Shown here: positions 37,180 through 46,295 of the stretch, piece after piece
Numbering within the stretch: position 1 is the stretch's first letter
Layout of the letters: the number at the start of each line of letters is the position of its first letter
Notes under the pieces: generated by a model
The model's input: only the letters and a program-made list of their open reading frames with translations
The model's database searches: none
Told to the model about the DNA's origin: nothing
Program-made: the position numbers and the translations under genes
NCBI RefSeq assembly: GCF_020889705.1
Contig: NZ_JACMYP010000021.1
Location: 1-58,849 of the forward strand
Length of the DNA: 58,849 bases
Direction of reading: 5' to 3'
Source of the DNA: Bradyrhizobium altum
GTDB taxonomy: Bacteria; Pseudomonadota; Alphaproteobacteria; Rhizobiales; Xanthobacteraceae

Positions 37180-38268
37180 ATGATGCCACGCTTTACTTTT
37201 CCCGGCGTGCCGACGCGCGTGGTGTTTGGTTCGCGGACCATCGAGTCGATTGGCAGCGAGGTTGAACGGCTGGATCGAAGGCGGGCGTTCGTGGTTTGCA
37301 GTGCGGCCCAGCAGCGTGAAGGCGAAATGCTCCGCGACCTTCTCGGTCGCTCCTGCAGCGACGTCTATGCGGGCGCCGTCCTGCACACTCCGACCAGTGT
37401 GACGAAGGATGCCATGCACGCCATGGTGGGCGCCATTTCCGACTGCATTGTATCGATCGGAGGAGGCTCGGCTATCGGCCTTGGCAAGGCTCTCGCGCTG
37501 CGCACTGGGATCCCGCAGATATGCGTGCCTACGACTTATGCAGGCTCGGAGATGACGCCGATCCTCGGTCAGAGGGAGGGCGCTGAGAAGACTACGGTGA
37601 CCGACCCGGCGATCCTTCCGAAGGCGATCATCTACGACGTCGAACTTACGAAGTCATTGCCGGCTCGGCTTGCCGCGGCGTCGGGTCTCAACGCGATTGC
37701 TCATGCCGCTGAGGCGCTCTACGCGCAGAACGGAAATCCCATCATCAGCCTGTTTGCTCAGGAAGGCATCGCAGCGTTGATCCGATCGCTGCCGCAGATG
37801 GTATCGGATCCGACAGCCGTTCAAAGTCGGTCCGATGCGCTGTACGGCGCGTGGCTTTGTGGCGTCTGCTTGGGGGCAGTCGGGATGGCTCTTCACCACA
37901 AACTTTGTCACGTTGTGGCCGGCTCCTTCGATTTGCCGCACGCGGAGACGCACGCGATCCTGCTTCCCTATGCGCTTGCGTACAATCTGGAGGCGACGCC
38001 GACGGCCCTGGAGGCGCTACGAACGGCCACCGGTTCGAACGATCCAGCCAGAAAGATCTACGACCTTTCGCGAGCGTTGGAGTTGCCGGCGTCGCTGGGC
38101 GAGCTCGGCTTCGGAGAGGACAATATCGATCGAGCCACGAAGCTCACGATGGAGAACTCGTACTGGAATCCCCGGCCTTTCGACCACTCGGCGATCCGGG
38201 AGATACTGCGCGCGGCGTGCGACGGTCGTCCGCCGAAGACGATCCAGGTGGACGACTACAGGATTTGA
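37180..38268 (+). CDS. Maleylacetate reductase
   Basis: A 362-residue iron-containing-alcohol-dehydrogenase-type enzyme that reduces maleylacetate to 3-oxoadipate with NAD(P)H. N-terminal G-V-P-T-R-V-V-F-G-S, the nucleotide motif S-I-G-G-G-S-A-I-G-L-G-K, P-T-T-Y-A-G-S-E-M-T-P-I-L-G, and metal-site histidines in H-H-K-L-C-H-V and P-H-A-E-T-H. Full family length. ATG 37180 and 37183 are both possible. It sits between the phenol monooxygenase and hydroxyquinol dioxygenase genes, matching the pathway order. Confidence 0.9.
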   Translation: MMPRFTFPGVPTRVVFGSRTIESIGSEVERLDRRRAFVVCSAAQQREGEMLRDLLGRSCSDVYAGAVLHTPTSVTKDAMHAMVGAISDCIVSIGGGSAIGLGKALALRTGIPQICVPTTYAGSEMTPILGQREGAEKTTVTDPAILPKAIIYDVELTKSLPARLAAASGLNAIAHAAEALYAQNGNPIISLFAQEGIAALIRSLPQMVSDPTAVQSRSDALYGAWLCGVCLGAVGMALHHKLCHVVAGSFDLPHAETHAILLPYALAYNLEATPTALEALRTATGSNDPARKIYDLSRALELPASLGELGFGEDNIDRATKLTMENSYWNPRPFDHSAIREILRAACDGRPPKTIQVDDYRI

Positions 38269-38302
38269 CGGGACCTCACCAGAAAGAGTTGGACAGGGAA
38301 CT

Positions 38303-39166
38303 ATGCGAAACTTTGACGAGATCACGATCACCGAGGCGGTCATCAACCGTCTTTCAGGCGCAAGCGACAGACGGGCGGCTGAGATCAGCGCTGCGTTGGT
38401 CCGGCATCTCCATGCATTCGTGAGGGAGGTGCGGCCAACCATCGAGGAATGGGAGAGGGGGATCGCGTTCCTGACCAATACCGGCAAAATATGCAGTGAC
38501 ACTCGTCAGGAGTTCGTGCTCCTGTCAGATACGCTCGGGGCCTCGATGCTCGTGGATGCCATTAATCACGGAGCAGCCCAGGGCGTCACGGAGTCGACGG
38601 TGCTTGGGCCCTTTTACGTCGAGGGGCCACCCGAGAAAGAGTGCGGGGAAAACATCTCTGGCGGTCTCGAAGGTGACCCGCTCATCGTCACGGGAACCGT
38701 GAATGCTCCGGACGGCACTCCGATCAAGGGCGCCGTCGTCGATGTCTGGCATTCGGACGGCGATGGCTACTACGATGTCCAGCAACTCGAGGAGACTGGT
38801 AGCCTAGCAATGAGGGCCCGGTTCTCCACGAACGGAGATGGGAGGTTCAGCTTCTGGAGTATTAAGCCGGCGGCATATCCCATTCCTCACGACGGTCCTG
38901 TCGGAGCCATGTTAGAGAAGCAGGGACGGCATCCGTGGCGACCGGCGCACATCCACTTCATGATTTCGGCGCCCGGCTATCAGAAATTGGTGACGCACGT
39001 ATTCGCGGAAGGCGACGAGTATCTCGACACCGACGTCGTCTTCGGCGTCAAGGACAGCCTGGTGAGAGAGTTCATCGAGATGCCGGCGGGGCCGGCGCCG
39101 GACGGCCTCATCCAGAACTCGCCCTTTTTCCATCTGCACTACGACTTCGGCTTGCACTTATCTTGA
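38303..39166 (+). CDS. Hydroxyquinol 1,2-dioxygenase (intradiol)
   Basis: A 287-residue intradiol ring-cleavage enzyme. The helical N-terminal dimerisation domain is followed by the catalytic domain with non-heme Fe(III) ligands Tyr157 (D-G-Y-Y-D), Tyr192 (A-A-Y-P-I-P), His216 and His218 (A-H-I-H-F). It cleaves hydroxyquinol to maleylacetate, the substrate of the preceding gene's product. ATG 38303 lies after AGGG; the longer frame from 37835 overlaps the reductase gene and is not used. Catechol dioxygenase activity is a less likely alternative, since the neighbouring maleylacetate reductase argues for hydroxyquinol. Confidence 0.9.
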   Translation: MRNFDEITITEAVINRLSGASDRRAAEISAALVRHLHAFVREVRPTIEEWERGIAFLTNTGKICSDTRQEFVLLSDTLGASMLVDAINHGAAQGVTESTVLGPFYVEGPPEKECGENISGGLEGDPLIVTGTVNAPDGTPIKGAVVDVWHSDGDGYYDVQQLEETGSLAMRARFSTNGDGRFSFWSIKPAAYPIPHDGPVGAMLEKQGRHPWRPAHIHFMISAPGYQKLVTHVFAEGDEYLDTDVVFGVKDSLVREFIEMPAGPAPDGLIQNSPFFHLHYDFGLHLS

Positions 39167-39522
39167 GGCTCGATTTTTCGATCAGTCGACATGCGCGCCA
39201 AAATGGGCACCAGCAATCGAAGCGGCGTTTCGTCACTAACTCGCTCAGGACTATCTGTGCCTCATGGAGTTTGCTCGCGCCTAGCGACCTCGAACAAACC
39301 TCTCCGGCCCGTCTCGAACGTTCGGCTTTTTTGAACGATCCGTTCAACTTTGACCTTCTTCCCAAAGACGTCGAGTCAGTGCGAACTGTTCCGGACTGGT
39401 TTGGATCGGTTATCGCAAGCACGTCACTGATGGCGGAGGAAAAATCCGCCACGACATACTGTGAGAATGTTCTTGGGGGCCGCGGACGGACCGTAGCTTC
39501 CGAAATTGGGGGGAAGTGATCA
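39167..39522. other. Promoter region of the ABC importer operon
   Basis: About 355 bases without a supported gene. It holds the GTTCAA-type operator at 39319-39347 and the promoter of the substrate-binding protein gene. Confidence 0.4.
39319..39347. promoter_or_regulatory. GTTCAA-type inverted-repeat operator, copy 1
   Basis: CGTTCGGCTTTTTTGAACG (39319-39337), then ATC, then CGTTCAA. The centre, TTGAACG-ATC-CGTTCAA, is a perfect 7-3-7 palindrome at 39331-39347. The same arrangement recurs at 44609 (nitroreductase) and partly at 47266 (ring-cleavage operon). It lies ~180 bases upstream of the importer operon. Confidence 0.55.
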
Positions 39523-40815
39523 ATGTTTGTTGGAAGGATTCCACTCCATCGCCGGTCGTTGCTTCAAGCGGCCGGCGCGACCGTCGCGCTGACCGCGGTA
39601 GGAGGGCTGCCGCGGGTAGCGTTCGCCGTACCGAAGACCATCAAGGTCGGCTTGGTGATGCCGGCGACCGGTCCGCTTGCGTTCTTCTGTGAGCACGTTC
39701 CGTTCACGCTCGGCCAGCTAAAGCAGACGCTCGGCGGAAAGATCAAGATCCACGGGACCGAGCATCCGTACGAGATCGTGGTCAAAGATAGTCAGTCCAG
39801 CCCCAACCGCGCCGCCGAGGTGACGCAAGAGCTCATTCTCAAGGACAAGGTCGATCTCGTGGTGGGGTTCGCGACACCGGAGACGGTCAATCCGGTGTCG
39901 GATCAGTGCGAAGCCAACGGCATCCCTTGCATTACGAGCGGCGCACCCCTCGAGCCTTACTTCTTCGGCCGCAAGGGTGATCCGAAGAAGGGCTTCGACT
40001 GGACTTACCACTTCTTCTTCAGCGGCCAGGGATTGGTCGGATCACTCGTTCCGTTTTTCAATCGGCTGGATACCAACAAGAGAGTGGGTGGCTTGTGGCC
40101 CAACGATGGTGACGGCCTCGCCCAGTCTGACAAAGAACGTGGCTTTCCCGCCTTCTATGGTCAGCATGGCTTCAGCGTAGTGGACCCGGGCCGCTTCGAT
40201 ATGCCGGCAAGCAACTACAATTCCCAGATCGCAGCTTTCAAGGCTGCCGACGTGCAGATCATCAGTGGCGTGGTGCCGCCGCCTGAGTTCACCACCTTTT
40301 GGAATGGGGCGGCGCAGCAAGGCTTCAAGCCGCGGGTTGTATTTGTCGGTAAGGCGCTCGAGTTCCCCCCAGCAATTACCCCGCTCGGGGACCGTGCTAT
40401 CGGGCTGACTACCGAGGTGTGGTGGTCGAAATTCCATCCCTACGTTTCCGGCCTCAATGGACAGAGCTCGGCGCAGCTCGCGGACGCGTACGAGAAAGCA
40501 TCGAGCCGCCAGTGGTCGCTCCCGCTGGGCTTCCCACATGCATTATTTGAGTTGGTTTTCGACGTTCTTAAGCGGACCCAGGATCTGGCCAATGCGGCGT
40601 CGATCCGGGATGCCATCAAGGCTACCGACTACAAGTCGATCGTTGGACCGATCAACTTCAACAAGGGGCCGTTCCCGAACTGCGCCCAGACGCCACTCGT
40701 CATCGGCCAATGGGATAAAGGCAAGAAGTACCCTTACGAGATGACCATCGTGGACAACTCCACGGCAAAGGACATCCCGGTGGGCGGCGAGCCGCATCCA
40801 ATCAAGTACGCCTGA
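39523..40815 (+). CDS. ABC transporter substrate-binding protein (HAAT/Leu-type)
   Basis: A 430-residue periplasmic binding protein (type 1 fold). The N-terminus has a twin-arginine-like H-R-R-S-L-L-Q-A-A-G followed by a hydrophobic stretch to V-A-F-A, an export signal. The body contains V-G-L-V-M-P-A-T-G-P-L, E-I-V-V-K-D-S-Q-S-S and two lobes. Related branched-chain amino acid-type proteins in this bacterial group bind aromatic acids. It is first in an operon with two ATPases and two permeases. Ligand unknown. Confidence 0.85.
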   Translation: MFVGRIPLHRRSLLQAAGATVALTAVGGLPRVAFAVPKTIKVGLVMPATGPLAFFCEHVPFTLGQLKQTLGGKIKIHGTEHPYEIVVKDSQSSPNRAAEVTQELILKDKVDLVVGFATPETVNPVSDQCEANGIPCITSGAPLEPYFFGRKGDPKKGFDWTYHFFFSGQGLVGSLVPFFNRLDTNKRVGGLWPNDGDGLAQSDKERGFPAFYGQHGFSVVDPGRFDMPASNYNSQIAAFKAADVQIISGVVPPPEFTTFWNGAAQQGFKPRVVFVGKALEFPPAITPLGDRAIGLTTEVWWSKFHPYVSGLNGQSSAQLADAYEKASSRQWSLPLGFPHALFELVFDVLKRTQDLANAASIRDAIKATDYKSIVGPINFNKGPFPNCAQTPLVIGQWDKGKKYPYEMTIVDNSTAKDIPVGGEPHPIKYA

Positions 40816-41002
40816 CGTTCCGTCCGCGTCGGAATCGCGCCGGCGCGGCCCGCTTCGGTCCGGTGAAACGTCACTCGTCTCGCAAGATTTCCGCGGATTG
40901 GTCTGATCGTCAGATCGGTGCCAGTCCTCGGCTTGCTGCCTGGCTGAGCCCGCGACCAGCAAGAGACCGGTCTGCGCCTCAGCTAATGGACATCACGAAC
41001 TC

Positions 41003-41710
41003 ATGCTCAAGCTTGTCGACGTCTCGAAGCGGTTTGGCGCTCTCTCGGTCCTTCAGAATCTCGATTTGACGGTAGCTGCCGGTAATGTGCTTGGCGTGAT
41101 CGGCCCTAACGGCGCCGGCAAGACCACGCTGTTTAATATCATTGCCGGTGCGCAGGTGCCGAGTGCAGGCCAAGTCCACCTGGACGACCGCGACATCACC
41201 CACGTCAAGGTGTGGGACCGCTGTCGCCTCGGCATCGGCCGTACCTACCAGGTGCCAAAGCCCTTCACCCACATGAGCGTGTTCGAGAACGTCATGGTGG
41301 CCGCCGTGCATGGCGGTCGCATGGGGATCCGCGCCGCCAAGGAGCAGGCCCAGCACGTTATCGAACTCACCGGGCTCATACACCGGCTGCGTACACCGGC
41401 CGGCCATCTCTCCTTGCTTGATCTCAAGCGGCTAGAGCTCGCGAAGGCACTGGCTCAGAAGCCGCGGCTTCTGCTGCTCGACGAGATTGCCGGCGGCCTC
41501 ACCGAGTCTGAGTGCGATACCTTGCTCGAGATCGTTAAGACTGCGCGCGACCAGGGCGCCACCATAGTCTGGATCGAGCACGTGCTGCATGCGCTGCGCC
41601 GGATCGCAACCCGGCTTGCGGTGTTGCACGGCGGCACCATCATCTCCAGCGGTGCGCCAGACGAGGTGCTCGCCGACAGTCGCGTCAAGGAAGTCTATCT
41701 TGGCGTGTGA
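41003..41710 (+). CDS. ABC transporter ATP-binding protein, LivG-like
   Basis: A 235-residue ATPase with Walker A G-P-N-G-A-G-K-T-T, an atypical signature region (H-L-S-L-L-D-L-K-R instead of L-S-G-G-Q) and Walker B L-L-L-L-D-E. It powers the HAAT importer with the LivF-like partner. The altered LSGGQ motif is notable, but some LivG proteins deviate here. It starts 187 bases after the binding-protein gene and is followed 9 bases later by the second ATPase. Confidence 0.85.
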   Translation: MLKLVDVSKRFGALSVLQNLDLTVAAGNVLGVIGPNGAGKTTLFNIIAGAQVPSAGQVHLDDRDITHVKVWDRCRLGIGRTYQVPKPFTHMSVFENVMVAAVHGGRMGIRAAKEQAQHVIELTGLIHRLRTPAGHLSLLDLKRLELAKALAQKPRLLLLDEIAGGLTESECDTLLEIVKTARDQGATIVWIEHVLHALRRIATRLAVLHGGTIISSGAPDEVLADSRVKEVYLGV

Positions 41711-41719
41711 GGGCACCAT

Positions 41720-42427
41720 ATGACCGCCAGTCCGCTACTCTCGATCGAGAACTTGTCAGTCTACCACGGTCAGTTCCGTGCCCTGACCAACGTCAGCATC
41801 ACGCTTGGCGCCGGCGAGGTGGTCTCGATCATCGGAGCCAATGGCGCCGGCAAATCGTCGCTTCTCAAGACGATCGTCGGCCAGGTCGATCGAACTGAAG
41901 GCGCGATCCGCTTCGAGGGCGCTGACCTTCGTGGCACACACACCGCTGATATCGTCCGCAGCGGGGTCGCGCTGGTACCTGAAGGTCGCCGGTTATTTCC
42001 CTCGCTTACGGTGGAAGAAAACCTTGAGATTGGCTGGGAAGTCGGCCGTCGCGGCGACATCGGTTTCGACGACGTCTACCGGTTCTTCCCGGTACTGAAG
42101 GAGAAGCGCCGGCAGCTCTCGCGCGAGCTCTCTGGGGGCCAGCAGCAGATGGTCGCGGTCGGCCGTGCGCTGCTCGCCAACCCCAAACTGATGCTGTGCG
42201 ATGAGATTAGCCTTGGACTTGCGCCGACCATTATCAAGGATCTCTACCAAATCATCCCGACCGTCCGCGACCGCGGCATCAGCATTCTCGTAGTCGAGCA
42301 GGACATCAGTCGGTCGCTCGCAGTCGCCGACCGCTTTTACTGCCTACTTGAGGGCAGGGTGAATCTCTCCGGGCGTCCGGCCGACGTCACCCACGACACC
42401 GTCGTCAAACACTATTTTGGACTCTAG
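41720..42427 (+). CDS. ABC transporter ATP-binding protein, LivF-like
   Basis: A 235-residue ATPase: Walker A G-A-N-G-A-G-K-S-S, signature L-S-G-G-Q-Q-Q-M, Walker B L-M-L-C-D-E, as in LivF. Forms the nucleotide-binding pair of the importer with the preceding gene product. Four bases separate its stop from the next ATG. Confidence 0.9.
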   Translation: MTASPLLSIENLSVYHGQFRALTNVSITLGAGEVVSIIGANGAGKSSLLKTIVGQVDRTEGAIRFEGADLRGTHTADIVRSGVALVPEGRRLFPSLTVEENLEIGWEVGRRGDIGFDDVYRFFPVLKEKRRQLSRELSGGQQQMVAVGRALLANPKLMLCDEISLGLAPTIIKDLYQIIPTVRDRGISILVVEQDISRSLAVADRFYCLLEGRVNLSGRPADVTHDTVVKHYFGL

Positions 42428-42431
42428 CCAC

Positions 42432-43298
42432 ATGGTCGAAATCTGGACGAATCAGATCTTACAGGGCGTGCTGCTCGGGGGCCTGTACGCGCTGTTCGCG
42501 ATAGGGCTCTCGCTCTCGGTCGGCGTGATGCGCTTCGTCAACATCGCCCACGGTGACCTGATCGTGATGATCTCGTTCGTGCTTCTGTCGCTGACCGGCG
42601 GCCTCGGATTGCCGACGCTCGCCGCGGTAGCGATTGTGATCCCGATCTCGTTTGTCGGGGGCTACCTCCTGCAGCGCCTGCTACTGCAACGGGTGCTCGG
42701 TAAGGATGTGCTGTCGATCATCCTCGTCACCTTTGGCCTCTCGATTGTCATCCAAAACGCCCTGCAGGGCGTCTACGGGGCTGACATCCGGAAAGTCGGT
42801 GGCGGCGCGATCGAGACCGCAACTATTCCGCTAAGCGGCAACATCAATGTCGGCGTGCTGCCGCTGGTAATCTTCATCTCGGCCACGCTGCTGATTTGGC
42901 TGCTCGACCTGCTGCTCTACCGTAGTCGGATCGGTGCGCGGATTCGCGCGGTGTCCGACAGCGTCGCAACCGCCGATCTCGTCGGCCTGCGTTCGGCGCG
43001 GATTTACGCCATCGCGATGGCAATCGTCGGCGCCACCATGGCGATCTCGGCGGGCTTTATGGCGATCTGGACCAATTTCGATCCGACCAGCGGCCCGAGC
43101 CGACTCCTAATAGCGTTCGAGGCGGTGGTGCTTGGCGGCCTCGGCAATCTATGGGGCACGCTGATCGGCGGCATCATTATCGGCGTCGCCCAGGCGGTCG
43201 GAGCCCAGTTTGATGCGGCCTGGCAAGTGCTGGCGGGTCACATCGTGTTCTTGGCGATCTTTCTGACACGGCCGCAGGGCCTGTTTCCCAAATACTGA
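42432..43298 (+). CDS. ABC transporter permease, LivH-like
   Basis: About 288 residues from ATG 42432, five bases after the previous stop. Eight or so membrane segments, beginning Q-G-V-L-L-G-G-L-Y-A-L-F-A-I-G-L-S-L and containing F-V-N-I-A-H-G-D, the LivH signature. The longer frame from 42417 overlaps the ATPase gene. It forms the translocation channel with the LivM-like protein. Confidence 0.9.
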   Translation: MVEIWTNQILQGVLLGGLYALFAIGLSLSVGVMRFVNIAHGDLIVMISFVLLSLTGGLGLPTLAAVAIVIPISFVGGYLLQRLLLQRVLGKDVLSIILVTFGLSIVIQNALQGVYGADIRKVGGGAIETATIPLSGNINVGVLPLVIFISATLLIWLLDLLLYRSRIGARIRAVSDSVATADLVGLRSARIYAIAMAIVGATMAISAGFMAIWTNFDPTSGPSRLLIAFEAVVLGGLGNLWGTLIGGIIIGVAQAVGAQFDAAWQVLAGHIVFLAIFLTRPQGLFPKY

Positions 43299-43309
43299 GG
43301 ACGACAGCC

Positions 43310-44374
43310 GTGACCCACTTCCTCACCACTTCCTACTCAGTATTTGTCGGCCGTCTGCTGCTCGCCTGCGGCATTGTCTTCCTCGCCACGGGACCGTTCC
43401 TGCTCGACGCCAGCGGCATGCAGGTCATGACCGAGTTCATGCTGATGCTAGTGCTGGCGCTAATGTGGAACCTGCTTGCCGGCTATGCGGACATTGTTAC
43501 CATCGGCCAGCACGCTTTCGTCGGCGTCGGCGCTTATGCGTTCTTCGGCTTCCTCGTGTTCGGTGAGTGGAATCCGTACCTCTCCGTGCTCATGGCGGGC
43601 GCCGTGGCGATGCTATTGGCCGTGCCGGTCATGGTCATCATTTTTCGCCTGCGCACCGCATATCTCGCGGTCGGCAGCTGGGTGGTCGCCGAGACGCTGA
43701 TGCTGTGCGCCGGCAAGCTCTCGGCGTTCGGAGGCGGTTCAGGCATCAGCATGCCGGTGTCGGCTGTGAAGCAGTTCGGTGCGCGGATTGGCGAACGTTA
43801 CGCTCACATCTACTGGCTGGCGCTGGTGCTCCTGGCCGTCGTCTTTATCTCGACCTGGCTGCTGATGCGGTCAGCCGTCGGCCTCGGGCTGACCGCAATG
43901 CGCGACAACGAGGATGGCGCCGGCGCGGTCGGCGTCAATCTCACACGGTCGCGTGTGCTGTGCTTTCTGTGGACCGCACCGTTTCTTGGCCTCGCAGGCG
44001 CGTTGATTACGCTGCAGAAGCTGCGCGTAGCGCCGCCGGCCTCGTTCTCGATCACAGAGTGGACCGTCTACATCATCTTCATAGTGCTAATTGGTGGCGT
44101 CGGCAGCTTTGAGGGCCCGGTCATCGGCGGCATCGTGTTTTTCTTGCTGCGGGAGTACCTCGCCGAGGTCGGCGTTTGGCACTTCATCGTGCTTGGCCCG
44201 ATCTCGATTGTCATCATCCTGATCGAGCCGCGGGGCCTGTGGGGCCTATTGCGCCGCTTCGTGCCAGGCGACTTGATCCCGGTGTCTTACACGCCGTCGG
44301 CGCTGAAAGGTACCAAGACAGAAAAAGCTCGCTCACTTGCTGCGTCTACGTCAGACGTTCTGTCCCAGAGCTGA
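43310..44374 (+). CDS. ABC transporter permease, LivM-like
   Basis: About 354 residues, GTG start at 43310, twelve bases after the LivH-like gene. Multiple membrane segments with M-W-N-L-L-A-G-Y-A-D and the G-Q-H-A-F-V-G-V-G-A-Y motif common to LivM proteins. Last gene of the importer operon. The C-terminal ~40 residues are hydrophilic and extend beyond the channel. Confidence 0.9.
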   Translation: MTHFLTTSYSVFVGRLLLACGIVFLATGPFLLDASGMQVMTEFMLMLVLALMWNLLAGYADIVTIGQHAFVGVGAYAFFGFLVFGEWNPYLSVLMAGAVAMLLAVPVMVIIFRLRTAYLAVGSWVVAETLMLCAGKLSAFGGGSGISMPVSAVKQFGARIGERYAHIYWLALVLLAVVFISTWLLMRSAVGLGLTAMRDNEDGAGAVGVNLTRSRVLCFLWTAPFLGLAGALITLQKLRVAPPASFSITEWTVYIIFIVLIGGVGSFEGPVIGGIVFFLLREYLAEVGVWHFIVLGPISIVIILIEPRGLWGLLRRFVPGDLIPVSYTPSALKGTKTEKARSLAASTSDVLSQS

Positions 44375-44729
44375 TTGCCACATCTAGGCTGTCGCGTGCA
44401 TCGCCAACTCGAGCAGAAGACAGGTCTTGCAATGATGCTGTCTGGTTGCTCTCGGCGACGTACAGAGTAGACTAGCGACCTGCCGACGGGGCGGCCTTCG
44501 GTTGGAAGGCGCTCGTTTGCCCATGCTGACGTGTCTAGGCATGGACCGGCCAGGAGCCGTTCGGTTCTCCTTCGGCGGTGACGCGAAATGCCCCGCCTGG
44601 ATCTGTATCGTTCGAATTTATTGAACGATAAGTTCGAAGTTGGGCTACTTCCCTAGACGGCTTCTGAACTCCGATTATGAGGCATGCCGCTACTTCGGCG
44701 GTCTTGGTTCAACGAATTCGGGGGAGGCG
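44375..44729. other. Promoter region of the nitroreductase gene
   Basis: About 355 bases with no supported gene. It holds the GTTCAA-type operator at 44609-44637. The open frame from 44640 lacks a ribosome site before the internal start at 44730. Confidence 0.4.
44609..44637. promoter_or_regulatory. GTTCAA-type inverted-repeat operator, copy 2
   Basis: CGTTCGAATTTATTGAACG (44609-44627), then ATA, then AGTTCGA. The layout equals copy 1 at 39319: two outward CGTTC/TTGAACG arms followed three bases later by a further half-site. Distance to the nitroreductase ATG is ~93 bases. Confidence 0.55.
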
Positions 44730-45449
44730 ATGACATTAGAACTTCAACGGCAAATGCCAAAAGAGTCCGAGAATCCTGTCTACATCGACGAAATCATCAA
44801 AGGCCGTCGGGCAAAACGCGGCTTTACTGACAAGCCTGTTCCGGTCGAAGTCGTCAAAGATATCCTCTCGGTTGCCAGGTTCACTCCCAGTTCGAGCAAC
44901 ACACAGCCGTGGAAATGCTACGTGTTGACAGGCAAGGCGCGCGAGCGGCTTGTTGAGGCTGCGGTGAAGAACTTCAACGACAACCACGACAAGCTCGTTC
45001 CGGAGTATCCATTCTTCCCGGATCCGATTCCGGAGCCACATGCTTCGTGGTTCAACAAGTTTCGCGGCCAGCTAGGTGACTCGCAGGGTGTTGAAAGAAG
45101 CGACAAGGAAGGTCGCCGCCGCGATGTTGCGAGGCAATTCAAGTTCTTCGGGGCTCCTGTCGGTCTCATTTTTACGATGGATCGGCGACTGGTCCCTGCG
45201 AGCTTCATCTGCTACGGCGGCTTCCTTCAAACGGTAATGCTCGCCGCGCAAGGCCGGGGACTTGACACGCTCGCGCAGCAGATTTGGTCTCTGCAATATC
45301 GATTGTTGCGGAAAGAGCTCGGCATTCCGGAAAGCGACATGGTCGTATGCGGAATGTGCATTGGCTACGCCGACAACGGCCTGCCCGAGAACGACATGAA
45401 GCTTGACAAGTTCGGCCCGGAGAAATTCGCCACGTTTCTCGACGCCTAG
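44730..45449 (+). CDS. Nitroreductase family protein
   Basis: About 239 residues from ATG 44730, directly after GGGGAGG. The flavin-binding R-R-A-K-R-G-F-T opens the fold, followed by A-R-F-T-P-S-S-S-N-T-Q-P-W, the conserved FMN loop. Such enzymes reduce nitroaromatics, quinones or flavins with NAD(P)H. It stands alone with its own operator. In an aromatic catabolic block it may reduce a nitro-substituted substrate (inference). Convergent with the GST gene. Confidence 0.85.
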   Translation: MTLELQRQMPKESENPVYIDEIIKGRRAKRGFTDKPVPVEVVKDILSVARFTPSSSNTQPWKCYVLTGKARERLVEAAVKNFNDNHDKLVPEYPFFPDPIPEPHASWFNKFRGQLGDSQGVERSDKEGRRRDVARQFKFFGAPVGLIFTMDRRLVPASFICYGGFLQTVMLAAQGRGLDTLAQQIWSLQYRLLRKELGIPESDMVVCGMCIGYADNGLPENDMKLDKFGPEKFATFLDA

Positions 45450-45467
45450 AGCTTCGCGTTGGGGGGA

Positions 45468-45520
45468 GATGGGTACCGATTATCTAGAGCGCGAATTCTC
45501 TACGATAAGCGGTACCCATC
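45468..45520. terminator. Bidirectional hairpin between nitroreductase and GST genes
   Basis: GATGGGTACCG (45468-45478) pairs perfectly over 11 bases with CGGTACCCATC (45510-45520), with more pairing in the intervening AT-rich loop. The right half lies within the last codons of the GST gene. Convergent genes share it as a probable transcription end. Confidence 0.6.
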
Positions 45521-46097
45521 CTTTGGTCGATCGCACGTTGTCTAGCCATTTGAGAATTCCGGGATACCGTTCCATTTGGTAGCCGCCCTCCGCAGCTACG
45601 GACACGTAGGCGAAAACTCCAAGGTCGGCGATCGTGTAGTTGCTGCCCACTAGCCAATTTCGCGTCTTAATCCAGCTCTCGAGCTTAACTAGCGCGCCGT
45701 CTCCGTCCTTTTGCCGAAGGGCAATTTCATCCGCCATCTGGGACGCCAGCCCACGAAGACTGTACACACGAGGGATCGCAATGGCCTTTTGAAGATCGGC
45801 CTGTTCGAAGAACAACCAGCTGAGCACCTCTGTCCGGGCATACTTGTCGTCAGGGAGTAGGTGCGTTCCGTCCGCAAGATGCATCAGTATGGCGCCGGAC
45901 TCCACGAGAGGACGACCATCATCCAAGACCAATGTAGGGACCCTTGAGAACCGGCTCAGTTTTACGAAATCCGGCTGAAGGTGGTCACCTCGGACCAGGT
46001 CCAACGTGATCCTTTCGTACTTGAGGCCCAACTGCGAGAGTAGGATTCGAACCTTCCAGCAATTTCCAGATAGCAGGCTATCGTAAAGACGAAGCAT
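45480..46097 (-). CDS. Glutathione S-transferase family protein
   Basis: About 205 residues from ATG 46097; 46112 is an alternative giving five more residues. N-terminal thioredoxin-like domain with the S-G-N-C-W-K-V-R-I-L-L start, V-P-T-L-V-L and E-S-G-A-I-L for glutathione binding, then a helical C-terminal domain with the N-box-like Y-T-I-A-D-L-G. Might conjugate or isomerise an aromatic metabolite such as a maleyl compound. Divergent from the LysR gene at 46296. Confidence 0.85.
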   Translation of the reverse strand: MLRLYDSLLSGNCWKVRILLSQLGLKYERITLDLVRGDHLQPDFVKLSRFSRVPTLVLDDGRPLVESGAILMHLADGTHLLPDDKYARTEVLSWLFFEQADLQKAIAIPRVYSLRGLASQMADEIALRQKDGDGALVKLESWIKTRNWLVGSNYTIADLGVFAYVSVAAEGGYQMERYPGILKWLDNVRSTKGWVPLIVENSRSR

Positions 46098-46205
46098 GGC
46101 CCACTCCAGCAATCTTCCGGTTTGAGGCAGGATACGAGCCGCTTATGTCGTGAGACAAGTAGGTTTCCTTCCGCACCGCAACCTTTTGAGGTAAGAATGG
46201 CAAGT

Positions 46206-46223
46206 GTTTAGAGTAGCTTAAAC
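46206..46223. promoter_or_regulatory. Possible LysR-type site between GST and LysR genes
   Basis: GTTTA, eight bases, TAAAC: a perfect 5-8-5 inverted repeat in the divergent region, 73 bases upstream of the LysR start. Compatible with autoregulation, but short. Confidence 0.3.
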
Positions 46224-46295
46224 CGATACGTTTGTGATCTAAAGGTGTGAGTGGTGGCATTATCGACCTAGGGTAAATTTCGATGGTTCTTAGTC

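Noticed and set aside
37835..38302. Upstream extension of the hydroxyquinol dioxygenase frame
   Set aside because: Overlaps the maleylacetate reductase gene in another frame and is arginine-rich. The ATG at 38303 gives the standard family length.
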